A stretch of DNA of 64,000 nt, from contig NC_041016.1 of assembly GCF_004193775.1 (NCBI RefSeq), positions 44,813,522 through 44,877,521 on the forward strand, in the 5' to 3' direction. Position 1 is the stretch's first letter; every line of letters starts with the position of its first letter. Of the stretch, positions 50,309 through 61,055 are shown piece by piece. This DNA is from Glycine soja. Taxonomy: Eukaryota; Streptophyta; Magnoliopsida; Fabales; Fabaceae. A program made the position numbers and the translations under genes. Under the pieces are notes generated by a model that was not told the origin of the DNA, ran no database searches, and saw only the letters and a list, made by a program, of their open reading frames with translations.

Positions 50309-52350
50309 ATCCTGACATTGACAAGAGATGCCACACATGGGGCAATTTTGAAAGCTGTTGTTAGGTGTCCCTAATGACTCATCAGGGTTTCCAAGTTTAT
50401 GCCATTATTGTAAACCACAGCTACAATGTTAAATGAAATGGATAAAGTTGATATCTTTGTCCCTCATCCTCTCACAAATGCATGTTTGCTTATTCAACTT
50501 TCACCGGAATGTGGGTGTAAGCCATTGGTCTGTTTGCTCAAGCAACCTGCGCTCCTGAGTGTTGACTTCCAAGACCGTTCAATCAGAGATTACTCATCTT
50601 GCACGTTGGTGGGGGTGCCGTAAAACAACGAGCAAAGCTCAAAACAAATAAGTTTCAAAATAAAAATAAAAAAAAGGAGTTCAAAAAGAAAAAAATCATC
50701 ATTTGATTGACTGTGTTTTCAAGACATTCATGTGACCTCATTATATCATTCCGGAAAGTTTGTCTTTTTAAAGTTTGAAGTGAGTTTATCAAGAATAGGA
50801 TGTTGGATAAATGGCATTAGTTACCTTAAGAAAAGGGGGGGTTGAATTAAGATACGAAGATTATTCCCCAATTAAACTTTCACTCTCTCTTTTCGGATTA
50901 ACAATGCACACAGGGATAACCCTTCCCTTGTGTTCAGGAATCCTCTACAACAAGAGACCCACGGTCTCTTAATCCCTTTTCAGAAATAAGAAGAAGAGAA
51001 GAAGAGGTCTCTCATAAAAGAGGTAGATTGTAAAATGAAGATCAATCAAAAATTCCTTATTGAATAAGCAAGTGGTTGACCAAGGAATCTTTTTGAGAGG
51101 ATAAGACATTTCAGTTCAGAAAAACTCTTGATCTTTCGAGAGGGTAAAACTGTTTGGGCAATGAAAACTCTCTTTAAAACATTTGAATGGCCATTCATAA
51201 AACATTTGAATAGATATGTCTCTTGGAAATTATTTTCTGAAAATCCCCTCTGGTAATCAATTACAAGACTTATGTAATCGATTACAGGTTTTAAAAATTT
51301 GAATTAAAACATTTTCAAACTGTTGGTAATCAATTACCAGAGAGCAAATCTCAATTTGAAAGGATAGAATTCCTTGGTCAGACCTTTTGCTTCTTCAATT
51401 TGGAAACTTCTTCCTAAGATTCTAGAGATCAACTTGATCATATATCTTGATTTTCTTGGATTCTTGTCTTGAATAAAACTTGGAAGCACTTGATCCTTTG
51501 GCATCATTAAGACATCAAAACATCTTGCTTCTACATAGGAGTCATTTGACTTAATCCATCAACTGAAAAAAATCCTTCAACTATTTCTCGTCCTTGGAAA
51601 ATTCTTTTTTGCAAGAATTAACTGCTTCTTTCATTCTTCCTCACTACGAGGTCGTGAAAACAAGACAACACTTGGTACCTCTAAGCCCTACACTGGGGCA
51701 ACGAAAGGCACCATGCAAAATCCTCAAGCGCACCTAGGGGCAGATTAGAAGTTCTCACCCAATAGGTTCCCTCCTACAAGGTCATGACGAAAGGCAACGA
51801 TTGGTACCTCAAAGCCTTACACTGGGGCAATGAGGGGCAACGTGCATGAGCCTCAAGTTAACATAGGGGCCGATCAAAAGTTCTCACCCATCGATGTTTT
51901 CAACAAAAAAAAGGGGGGACAAACCCTAGGATTTCAATGGATTGATCAAACATCAAACGACTCCATTGTCGTCACTCCAAAATGGTCAAGTGACTAAATC
52001 AAACAGAACACACACTCTGAGGGAGTTCCCGGAGAGATTTGCAAAAAGATAGGATGAGGTTGCATGAATTATCACCTCTTTCAAAAGGACAGTCAATCTG
52101 TGTTTTCCAAAAAAATTAAATCAAAATCAAAATCACAAAATAGAGAAAGAATGCCATGAACATTGTACAACTTTCCATTACATTGCATTGTTTCATATGA
52201 AGTCCGCATTTACCAAGTTTCACGACAAAGGTTGCATGCATCTGCATCCCTAAAAATCATGTTAACTGCATAGATTTCCTACATCTAATGTCCAAATCTT
52301 GTGGATTTGGGATGACCAGCCCTCTCGATAAGTCGATCTCTTGCTTTCTC
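50309..52350 (+). other. Ogre-like interior without pol; possible foreign repeat 50800-51645
   Basis: No protease, RT or integrase motif was recognised here on either strand. 50800-51645 differs in style (GGGGGGGTTGAATTAAG, and TGTAATCGATTACA-type palindromes common in soybean repeats) and may be an inserted LTR fragment. 51650-51760 and 51775-51890 are a diverged tandem duplication (GGTACCTC...TACACTGGGGCAA). Confidence 0.45.
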
Positions 52351-52390
52351 ATAAGGGTGGACCCTTGGGTACTTGTACCTATCACCTTGA

Positions 52391-54175
52391 GAGGACTACA
52401 CGTCCTCACCATCAGAGGGCTGCACGCCCTCACCATCAGAGGACTACATGTCCTCGCCTTGAGAGGGCTACACGTCCTCACCTTGGGTACTAGTTACCCT
52501 CACCATCAGAGGGCTGCACGCCCTCACCATCAGAGGACTACATGTCCTCGCCTTGAGAGGGCTACACGTCCTCACCTTGGGTACTAGTTACCCTCACCAT
52601 CAGAGGACTACACGTCCTCGCCTTGAGAGGGCTACACGCCCTCACCTTGGGTACTAGTTACCCTCACCGTTGAGAGGACTACACGTCCTCGCCTTGAGAG
52701 GACTACACGTCCTCACCACCAGAGGGCTGCACGCCCTCACCTCCAGAGGATTGCACGTCCTCGCCTTGAGAGGGCTACCCGCCCTCACCTTGGGTACTAG
52801 TTACCCTCACCGTTGAGAGGACTACACGTCCTCACCACCAGAGGGCTGCACGCCCTCACCTCCAGAGGACTACACGTCCTCGCCTTGAGAGGACTACACG
52901 TCCTCACCATCAGAGGGCTGCACGCCCTCACCTCCAGAGGACTACATGTCCTCGCCCTAAGAGGGCTACACGCCCTCACCTTGGGTACTAGTTACCCTCA
53001 CCGTTGAGAGGACTACACGTCCTCGCCTTGAGAGGACTACACGTCCTCACCATCAGAGGGCTGCACGCCCTCACCTCCAGAGGACTACATGTCCTCGCCT
53101 TGAGAGGGCTACACGCCCTCACCTTGGGTACTAGTTACCCTCACCGTTGAGAGGACTACACGTCCTCGCCTTGAGAGGACTACACGTCCTCACCATCAGA
53201 GGGCTGCACGCCCTCACCATCAGAGGACTACACGTCCTCGCCTTGAGAGGGCTACACGCCCTCATCTTGGGTACTAGTTACCCTCACCGTTGAGAGGACT
53301 ACACGTCCTCGCCTTGAGAGGACTACACGTCCTCACCATCAGAGGGCTGCACGCCCTCACCATCAGAGGACTACATGTCCTCTCCTTAAGAGGGCTACAC
53401 GCCCTCACCTTGGGTACTAGTTACCCTCACCTTTGAGAGGACTACACGTCCTCGCCTTGAGAGGACTACACGTCCTCACCATCAGAGGGCTGCACGCCCT
53501 CACCTCCAGAGGACTACATGTCCTCGCCTTGAGAGGGCTGCACGCCCTCACCTTGGGTACTAGTTACCCTCACTGTTAGAGGACTACACGTCCTCGCCTT
53601 GAGAGGACTACACGTCCTCACCATCAGAGGGCTGCACGCCCTTACCTCCAGAGGACTACATGTCCTCGCCTTGAGAGGGCTACACGCCCTCACCTTGGGT
53701 ACTACTTACCCTCACCGTCAGAGGACTACACGTCCTCGCCTTGAGAGGACTACACGTCCTCACCAGCAGAGGGCTGCACGCCCTCACCTCCAGAGGACTA
53801 TAAGTCCTCGCCTTGAGAGGGCTACACGCCCTCACCTTGGGTACTAGTTACCTTCACCTTCAGAGGACTACACGTCCTCGCCTTCAAAGGGTCATGTACC
53901 TTCAACTTCAAAGGACTACACGTCCTCGCCGTCAAAGGGTCATGTACCTTCACCTTTGTAGGGCTACACGTCCTCACCTTTAGAGGACTACACGTCCTCG
54001 CCATCAGAGGACTACATGTTCCCCATTTTCAAAGGGGGGGCATGCCCTCACCTTTAGAGGATTGCACGTCCTTGCCATCATAGGACTACACTCCCTCGCC
54101 TTCGAAAGGCGATACATCCTCGCCTTGAGAGGGTTGCACGCCCTCACCTTTAGAGGGCTACGTGTCCTCATTTTC
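52391..54175 (+). repeat. tandem micro-hairpin array in the Ogre-like 3' region
   Basis: About sixty or more units of ~24 bases, each an inverted repeat with 6-base arms and 5-base loop: GAGGAC-TACAC-GTCCTC or GAGGGC-TGCAC-GCCCTC. Every ~143 bases there is also GGGTA-CTAGT-TACCC, so six hairpins form a higher-order unit (starts near 52980, 53124, 53267 and 53410). Units degrade after about 53880. Tandem arrays in this part of Ogre elements are known; the paired-arm variation is described under findings. Confidence 0.95.
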
Positions 54176-54234
54176 AGTGTGCTCCACATCTGCACCTTAA
54201 GAGAATTTAAGGTCCTCTATCCTTAAATGCTTAA

Positions 54235-55310
54235 CCAAGACTTGCACTCCCGGTTAAGGGACCAGTAGTTTCCTTTTAACGGTTCCTGGCCCACCCCCTG
54301 ATATTGGAGGAGGGCCAACTGTGCGAGCACAACCAGAGAGGGAGGCTATCACACAGCTACTATGCATACCGGGGCAAGATTTCACCTGTGCCACTGCAAA
54401 GAGACGAGTGCGGATCATGCGCACCAACATGACCACTCTTACATAGATATAGATGACGTTGCTACTTAGCAACATTCTGCCCAGCGACCGCAATGCCAAT
54501 CTCCCCCTGCAAAAGTATCAGTTGGTCTGTGTCATCCCGACATGGGTAAGTATGCATATAGTTCAACTGATTTCTGATACCATCTATTGTTTGCAGGGAT
54601 CGCACCCACAAGACACCCAGTGGACCCGGAAAAGTCCAACAGGGCCCTGGGGTTTCCAGCTCTGGTTACGGGCCTCTATCAGTCCTACAGGGTGCCCGTA
54701 CCCCCCCCGGCAAGGTCACGTCATCATAGGTAAGTATGCACATCGCTCAACTGATTTCTGATTTCATCTATTGTTTGCAGGGATCGCGCTTGCAAGACAC
54801 CCAGTGGACCCGAAGAAGTCCAACAGGGTCTTGGAGTTGCCAGCTCTAAATATGGGTCTCTGTCAATTCTAGGGAGTGTCTGTCGCCCCCAGCAAAGTCA
54901 TCAGACCACCCTACCAATCGAGCTTCCATCAAGAAGTACTGCGCCCCCAGGCAGGCGCAGGGTGAAACACCACAGCAACATTGGGATGGCCGGTAGCAGG
55001 CAATAGACGCACCGCCACCACCTTTAGAGTTCACCTCTGCTCATCCACAAAAAAGTTAGAGCGTTGCCTACGACACATGGCCGACCCATAGGCGACCAAG
55101 TCCAAAGCCAAAGGTAAGCAAAGTACTAGGTCAGTGACCGACAAGTCATAAGGCGTCCAGCTAAAGACGTTAAAGAAGCGCTACTAGGAGGCAACCTAGT
55201 ACCTTTTGAATCTGTGCTTGTTATTTGATCACTTTTCATAGTAAGACACACCTAGTTGCTCATGATCCTAGGAATTTAAATAAAACGAGCACAAGCTCGG
55301 AAGGTAGTCA
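54235..55310 (+). other. Ogre-like 3' region with a duplicated 184-base module
   Basis: 54546-54729 and 54730-54905 are diverged copies of one module. Each starts with a 51-base GTAAGTATGC...TTGTTTGCAG segment that looks like a tiny intron, followed by GGATCGC...CACCCAGTGGACCC. No coding assigned. Confidence 0.6.
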
Positions 55311-55315
55311 TACCT

Positions 55316-55715
55316 CACAAAATATATATATGTATGTTTAGGTAGAAAGATACCTTAGATATGCATGTATGTAAACAAAAACACACTTCACAAAATATAT
55401 ATATGTATGTTTAGGTAGCAAGATACCTTAGATATGCATGTATGTAGCAAAAAGATACCTAACAAAATATATATATGTATGTTTAGGTAGCAAGATACCT
55501 TAGATATGCATGTATGTAGCAAAAAGATACCTCACAAAATATATATATGTATGTTTAGGTAGCAAGATACCTTGGATATGCATGTATACAGCAAAAATAC
55601 CTTACAAAACATATATATGTATGTTTAGGTAGCAAGATACCTTGGATATGCATGTATATAGCAAAAATACCTCGCAAAAATATACACATGTTTAGGTAGC
55701 AAAATACCTCATGAA
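55316..55715 (+). repeat. tandem repeat, ~72-base unit
   Basis: Six units beginning near 55316, 55389, 55461, 55533, 55603 and 55673, each CAAAATATATATATGTATG, then TTTAGGTAGCAAGATACCTT and AGATATGCATGTATG. Inside, GGTAGCAAGATACC is an imperfect inverted repeat. Confidence 0.92.
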
Positions 55716-56285
55716 AAAAAAAAAGGGGAAAAAAGAAAACAAACAAGAAAAAGAAATAAACAAATGATAATGATAAAAAAAAAAAAAGAAGAAGGAGAAA
55801 AAAGAAAATAAGTTGTCTAGCTGAAAAACCAACATGCTTTTGAAAAGAGATGACTTCCAACTTTTCTTTGAAAAAAATTCACTGATCATAACTAGTTTTT
55901 GGAAAAAAATGTGTACACCTGAAGGGTGAATGCTATGAAATTTCCCCTGACGCCCGAAATGGACTCGGATGAATGCACAAATTGATAAAAGAACATATTT
56001 TGGAAACATTGGGTTGATTTAAAATAGAGGAAATGAATCCTGAGCCCTAGCATCACATGACCATAAAAATTTGACATTTGAGTGTCCGCATAGGTGCATG
56101 CATGACCAGTTTTGCATAAAGTTTCCAAATCATCATTTTTGCATTTGTGTCATGGAAATAATGTGGGGCATCCCTTTTATCCTTGAACCAAACCAAACCC
56201 TGACATGTATCATGTCTAGCCATTCTACAAGCTTTGAGCCAAAATCCTGACTCACCATAAACCTTGACCCAGGGTGAGAATGTCA
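55716..56285 (+). other. A-rich tract and spacer
   Basis: 55709-55812 is a nearly pure A/G tract; the remainder is unremarkable. Open frames on the minus strand here are low-complexity Phe runs. Confidence 0.6.
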
Positions 56286-56289
56286 ATCC

Positions 56290-56570
56290 TTACCCTCGGA
56301 AGCAAAAAAGGAATAGAGGGGAAATTTCCAATCAAAGAAAAAGAAAAGGAAAATTTCCAATGAAAGCAAAAAAGGAAAAGAAGGAAAATTCCCCAATCAA
56401 AGAGTGGGAGAAAGCAAAAAAAGAAAAGAAGGAAAATTCCCCAATCAAAGAGTGGGAGAAAGCAAAAAGAAAAGAAAGGAAAATTCCCAATCAAAGAATG
56501 GGAGAAAGAAAAAAAAGAAGAGAAGAAGAAGAAAAGAAGGAAAGAAAGCTCCTGATCAAGGATCGAAAGA
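56290..56570 (+). repeat. purine-rich tandem repeats
   Basis: Three to four copies of a ~57-base unit (AGAAGGAAAATTCCCCAATC, then AAAGAGTGGGAGAAAGC), strongly purine-biased on the plus strand. It encodes Lys/Glu-rich frames that are probably chance. Confidence 0.8.
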
Positions 56571-57205
56571 AAACAGAAGAAATGTGCAGAGAGGTCTTTG
56601 GACCGGACAATATCTGAACAATACAGAATTGTCACCAAATGAACAAAAAAGGAAGGAAAGGAAACCACGACCTAAAATGGTCTTCTCCCTTTAATTACCA
56701 ACCAAAATCCCGTGCGCTAGCGACCTTTTTTTCTCGCCCCGCACTAAACAAAAAAAACAGAAAAAGAAAAAGCCAGGCAAATCAAAAGCCAAAAATACAC
56801 AAAAGCCGAAAGAAGAAACCACCAAAAGAACCCATTCCCAAGGGAAGCCCTATTGATCCATGATCACGCATGTAATTTTTGATTTGATAGGAAATAATTT
56901 GCAAAGTCAAGTCATGACATATCTATGGTTCGGAATTAGGATAAAACACTTACTTGTGCGAGATTGATACACTTTGAGTGATTTTCTTCTATTTTTGTCG
57001 GACCCAGTGTTTCCTCTAAATGTTCATTTAGAAACGAAATGCTAACATCCAAAATCTCATTTATGGTTATGGGGGAATTTCATCAGCAGACTCTCCTTCC
57101 CCGGTAAACGCATTGTTTTCCACTCAAAAAAGCGTATGCCGCTCTAATCAGTTGGAATATTTATCTCTTTACTAAAGCATGTTTGCATTTTAGCAAAGAA
57201 AACAC
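56571..57205 (+). other. Ogre-like 3' region, no feature
   Basis: Lys-rich chance frames (56639-56863) and spacer. Confidence 0.4.
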
Positions 57206-57572
57206 CGAGACTTTTTCAAGTCTCACCAGTTATCCAGAACTACGTAGGTCTGAGTTCCTCATTGGAGGATACGTAGGAGCAAGAGCCTCGCTTTTGTCGA
57301 CCACACCGCCTTTTGTTGCCATCGCTCAAGAGCTGGTAGCCCGCGGAGACACCTTACGGTTATCCGCACCTCGTCATTCAGTGATCCCAAGTGTGATTGA
57401 CGAGCAGAGACCAATATGGTCATCTGCGCCCTTTCCGGAGATGTCATCATTTTCCGATGGAGACTTTTCAAGTCTCACAAGTTACCCAGAACTACGTAGG
57501 TCTGAGTTCCTCATTGGAGGATACGTAGGAGCAAGAGCTTTGCTTTTGTCGGCCGCCCCATAATCTTTGTCA
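57206..57572 (+). repeat. LTR-derived module, two copies
   Basis: 57209-57310 and 57463-57560 share TTTTTCAAGTCTCACCAGTT, then AACTACGTAGGTCTGAGTTC and CGTAGGAGCAAGAGC. The same module lies in both LTRs (44886, 60391). Between the copies are hairpin-like segments such as CTCGTCA...TGACGAG. Confidence 0.85.
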
Positions 57573-57594
57573 TACTGACCCTGAGATCATGTGA

Positions 57595-58645
57595 CGTGCA
57601 CCCTTGTATCATCCAGAGGCGGCGGACCCGATGATACGCGGAGATACCTTACGGTTATCCGCACCCTTTTGTCATCCAGAGGCGGCGGGCCCGATGACAA
57701 GCAGAGACCAAGTTTGGTTATTCTGCACCCTTGTATCATCCAGAGGCGGCGGGCCCGATGATACGCGGAGATACCTTACGGTTATCCGCGCCCTTTTGTC
57801 ATCCAGAGGCGGCGGGCCCGATGACAAGCAGAGACCAAGTTTGGTCATTCTGCACCCTTGTATCATCCAGAGGCGGCGGGCCCGATGATACGCGGAGATA
57901 CCTTACGGTTATCCGCACCCTTTTGTCATCCAGAGGCGGCGGGCCCGATGACAAGCAGAGACCAAGTTTGGTCATTCTGCACCCTTGTATCATCCAGAGG
58001 CGGCGGGCCCGATGATACGCGGAGATACCTTACGGTTATCCGCACCCTTTTGTCATCCAGAGGCGGCGGGCCCGATGACAAGCAGAGACCAAGTTTGGTC
58101 ATTCTGCACCCTTGTATCATCCAGAGGCGGCGGGCCCGATGATACGCGGAGATACCTTACGGTTATCCGCACCCTTTTGTCATCCAGAGGCGGCGGGCCC
58201 GATGACAAGCAGAGACCAAGTTTGGTCATTCTGCACCCTTGTATCATCCAGAGGCGGCGGGCCCGATGATACGCGGAGATACCTTATGGTTATTCGCACC
58301 CTTTTGTCATCCAGAGGCGGCGGGCCCGATGACAAGCAGAGACCAAGTTTGGTCATCCTGCACCCTTGTATCATCCAGAGGCGGCGGGCCCGATGATACG
58401 CGGAGATACCTTATGGTTATTCGCACCCTTTTGTCATCCAGAGGCGGCGGGCCCGATGACAAGCAGAGACCAAGTTTGGTCATTCTGCACCCTTGTATCA
58501 TCCAGAGGCGGCGGGCCCGATGATACGCGGAAATACCCGAGTGGTTATCCGTATAAACATTCTTTTGCTATCTGTAAGACAGAACGCTTGATAGCATGCA
58601 GAGCCTGACACAGTCTTCTGCACCTTTTGTTCCTCCGGGAACAAC
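57595..58645 (+). repeat. 127-base tandem array of paired hairpins
   Basis: Seven full units (period 127; same point at 57604, 57731, 57858, 57985, 58112, 58239 and 58366) and a partial eighth. Each unit has two halves around an identical CAGAGGCGGCGGGCCC core: one flanked by GTATCATC/GATGATAC, the other by TTGTCATC/GATGACAA. Between them are GCGGA...TCCGC and GCAGA...TCTGC inverted repeats. The array ends in two single variants, GCTATC/GATAGC and TTGTTCC/GGAACAA. Confidence 0.95.
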
Positions 58646-59112
58646 AAGTCATTTACATGCGAAAATTTCATGGTCACCCGCGACTCTCGTCAACCGAGAG
58701 GAGCGAAATTAGTGTCATACACTGATTTTCGTCCGGGGACCTTTGCTTGATGACATGCGACCATTCTTTGGTCCTTGTGAGGTGCTTGGCATCCATCATT
58801 AGGCAATTTGTGAAATTCTAGGAGCGACAAGTCATGGTCACCCGCGACTCTCGTCAACCGAGAGGAGCGAAATTAGTGTCATACACTAATTTTCGGGGAC
58901 CTTTGCTTGATGACATGCGACCATTCTTTGGTCCTTGTGAGGTGCTTGGCACCCATCATTAGGCAATTTGTGAAATTCTGGGAACAACAAGTCATTTGCA
59001 TGTGGAGATTTTATGGTCACCCGCGACTCTCGTCAAATCGAGAGGAACGAAATTAGTGTCTTATCTTTACTTTCCTTCTTTCTCCAATAAAAGACAAGTA
59101 AAGAGGGGCAAC
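58646..59112 (+). repeat. partial LTR-start repeats before the 3' LTR
   Basis: The block CACCCGCGACTCTCGTCAAC then CGAGAGGAGCGAAATTAGTG occurs three times (about 58676, 58840 and 59018). The LTR segment GGGGACCTTTGCTTGATGAC, running on to ATTAGGCAATTTGTG, occurs at about 58735 and 58897. CTCTCG...CGAGAG forms a hairpin in each copy. The purine tract AAAGAGGGGCAAC at 59100-59112 precedes the LTR. Confidence 0.85.
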
Positions 59113-61055
59113 TGTCATACCCTAATTTCGTCCGGGGACCTTTGCTTGATGACATGCGACCTTTCTTTGGTCCTTGTGAGGTGCTTGACACCCATCATTA
59201 GGCAGTTTGTGAAATTCCAGGACATGCCGAAAAACCAAAAAATATATGATGCACAATCCGTAAGTTTCCGTGACACACCGGAAATCAAATGGAAGCATCG
59301 TTGCATAATTAAGTGAGGTTCCGTAACATTCCATAAGTCAAAAAGGGGATGATTATGTAATCCGCAAGGTTCCGTAACATTACGGAAAGAAAACAAGTAT
59401 CGTTACGAAATTCGTAAGTTTCCGTAACTTTACGAAAAAAGAATCACCAAAAAACAGCAGATGGGGGTGTACTTAGTAAAAATGGGGGTGCAAATAGCAC
59501 CCAGGCCCACTTGGGCCCTCCGGAATATTCCTCCAGAAGGCGGTTGCTTCTGGAGGAAGCAACCCTGCTCGCCTGGGCGAGCTGAGCTCGCCTGGGCGAG
59601 CTGGGCGGCAACCACCTCCCCTATTTTGCTATAAATAGGGGAGGAAGGCAAGAAGGAAGGGGTTCAGCCCCTTAGGCACTTCTCTCTCTTTCGAATTTGC
59701 TTGGAAAAATTGTTTCCGTGAAGAAAATCTAAGCCGAGGCGCTTCCGAAACGTTTCCGTAACGTTTTCCGTGAGGAATTTCGCAAAGATTTCAACCGTTC
59801 TTCGACGTTCTTCATTCGTTCTTCATCGTTCTTCGATCTTCAACGGGTAAGTACCTCGAACCAAGCTTTTCGATTCATTCTATGTACCCGTAGTGGTCCA
59901 CATTGTGTTTCGTGCATTTTTATTCTCGTTTTGTTTACTTTTTATACCCCCTGTTGACGTGCTTAAGCCATTTTACTTAAGTCATTTCTCGCTTAACTTA
60001 AAAATAAAATAAATTTCCACCGAACGTTTGAATTGTATTATCCATTAACTTCGGTTAAAATAAATTCCGACCGTTCGGTCGTGCCGTAACCACGTTGGAA
60101 ATCAAAAAGAGGTAAAAAATAATATAATAGTCAAAAAGACATCTTTTAGTAAAATAAAGCAGAAAATCAATCGGACGTTTTCTCTTTGGGATTTCTCATT
60201 CTTAATCGAATTGATTAATAACTAAAGTGAAACTAAAGGCTAAAATCAATTCGCCTAGTCAAGCTCGTCCATAAAAATAGGCTTTTGAAGTTTGTCATTT
60301 CAATTTCTCACTAAGTAAAATGGATCATTTTTAAGGTCCAACGCCTTAAAATGATCACCACTTAAGTAAAAAAGAATCATTTGATAAGCAAGAACTACGT
60401 AGGTCTGAGTTCCTCATTGAGGATACGTAGGAGCAAAAGCCCCGCTTTTGTCGACCACCCCAAGAGATCGTTAATGGTCCAAATGCCTTAACGTTTTTCT
60501 CCTTTCAAAAACAAGAGATCGTTAATGGTCCAACGCCTTAACGTTTCTCCCCTTTCAAAATCAAAAGACCGTTTAATGGTTCAACACCTTAAATGACCTT
60601 TTGTTCAATAAAAACATATTTTGCAAAAAAGACAAAAACAACTTAACCAAACACTTTGTTCTGAAAGAACTACGTAGGTCTGATTTCCTCATCGCAAATT
60701 GAGGAATACGTAGGAGCAAAGGGAAACACCCTTGTCGACCACAAAAAGAGAAAATATAAAAAGGGTATAAAGGATATAAGGACGTAAAAGGGAACGTAAA
60801 AATCAAAGTCATGTTTGCACATTCGATTAAAGGCTGCCGTCCCTTGGGACGGACGTGTGGGGTGCTAATACCTTCCCCGTGCGTAAATACAACTCCCGAA
60901 CCTTTCAACTTAAAAGTTCGTAGATCGCGTCTTTTCCGGTTTTTCCGACGTTTTCCTCAAATAAACGTTGGTGGCGACTCCGCGCGTATTCCTTTCGTGG
61001 AACACGCATCCCGCGAGTCACGCGTCGCCCTCCCGCCGAAGGGTAGGTTGCGACA
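59113..61055 (+). repeat. Ogre-like 3' LTR
   Basis: 1943 bases, about 99.5% identical by eye to 43605-45546, with the TATA/inverted repeat at 59615-59644. Confidence 0.95.

Larger units (their letters stand above)
43605..61055 (+). mobile_element. Ogre-like Ty3/gypsy retrotransposon, 17,451 bp, non-autonomous
   Basis: Flanked by a perfect 5-base duplication ACTAT (43600-43604 and 61056-61060) inside another LTR. LTRs are 43605-45546 (1942) and 59113-61055 (1943), both TGTCATACCC...TTGCGACA, differing by about nine substitutions and two single-base gaps by eye. A primer site GGCGACTCCACTGGGGAC follows the left LTR; the purine tract AAAGAGGGGCAAC precedes the right one. The interior has an extra ORF1 upstream of gag, a broken gag, no recognisable protease/RT/integrase, and long tandem arrays before the 3' LTR. 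Great size, ORF1 before gag and a repeat-filled 3' untranslated region are known Ogre traits in legumes. The family call is from memory of these traits. Confidence 0.92.

Noticed and set aside
50800..51645. Complete solo LTR inserted in the Ogre-like element
   Set aside because: Begins TGTTGGATAAATGG near 50801, but no convincing CA end or 5-base duplication was found; kept only as a possible foreign repeat.
52391..54175. CRISPR-like regularly spaced repeats
   Set aside because: No unique spacers, units are contiguous inverted repeats, and the surroundings are a plant retrotransposon.
52257..54195. Open frames encoding RGLHVLT- or ARTCSPLK-type peptide repeats on both strands
   Set aside because: They are translations of the hairpin array, open in several frames at once because the unit length avoids stops; no start context or homology.
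55555..56668. Phe-rich minus-strand frames
   Set aside because: Complement of A/G-rich tracts; low complexity.
57604..58608. Overlapping 94-residue frames starting MYHPEAAG
   Set aside because: Products of the 127-base array, repeated once per unit; no independent coding evidence.
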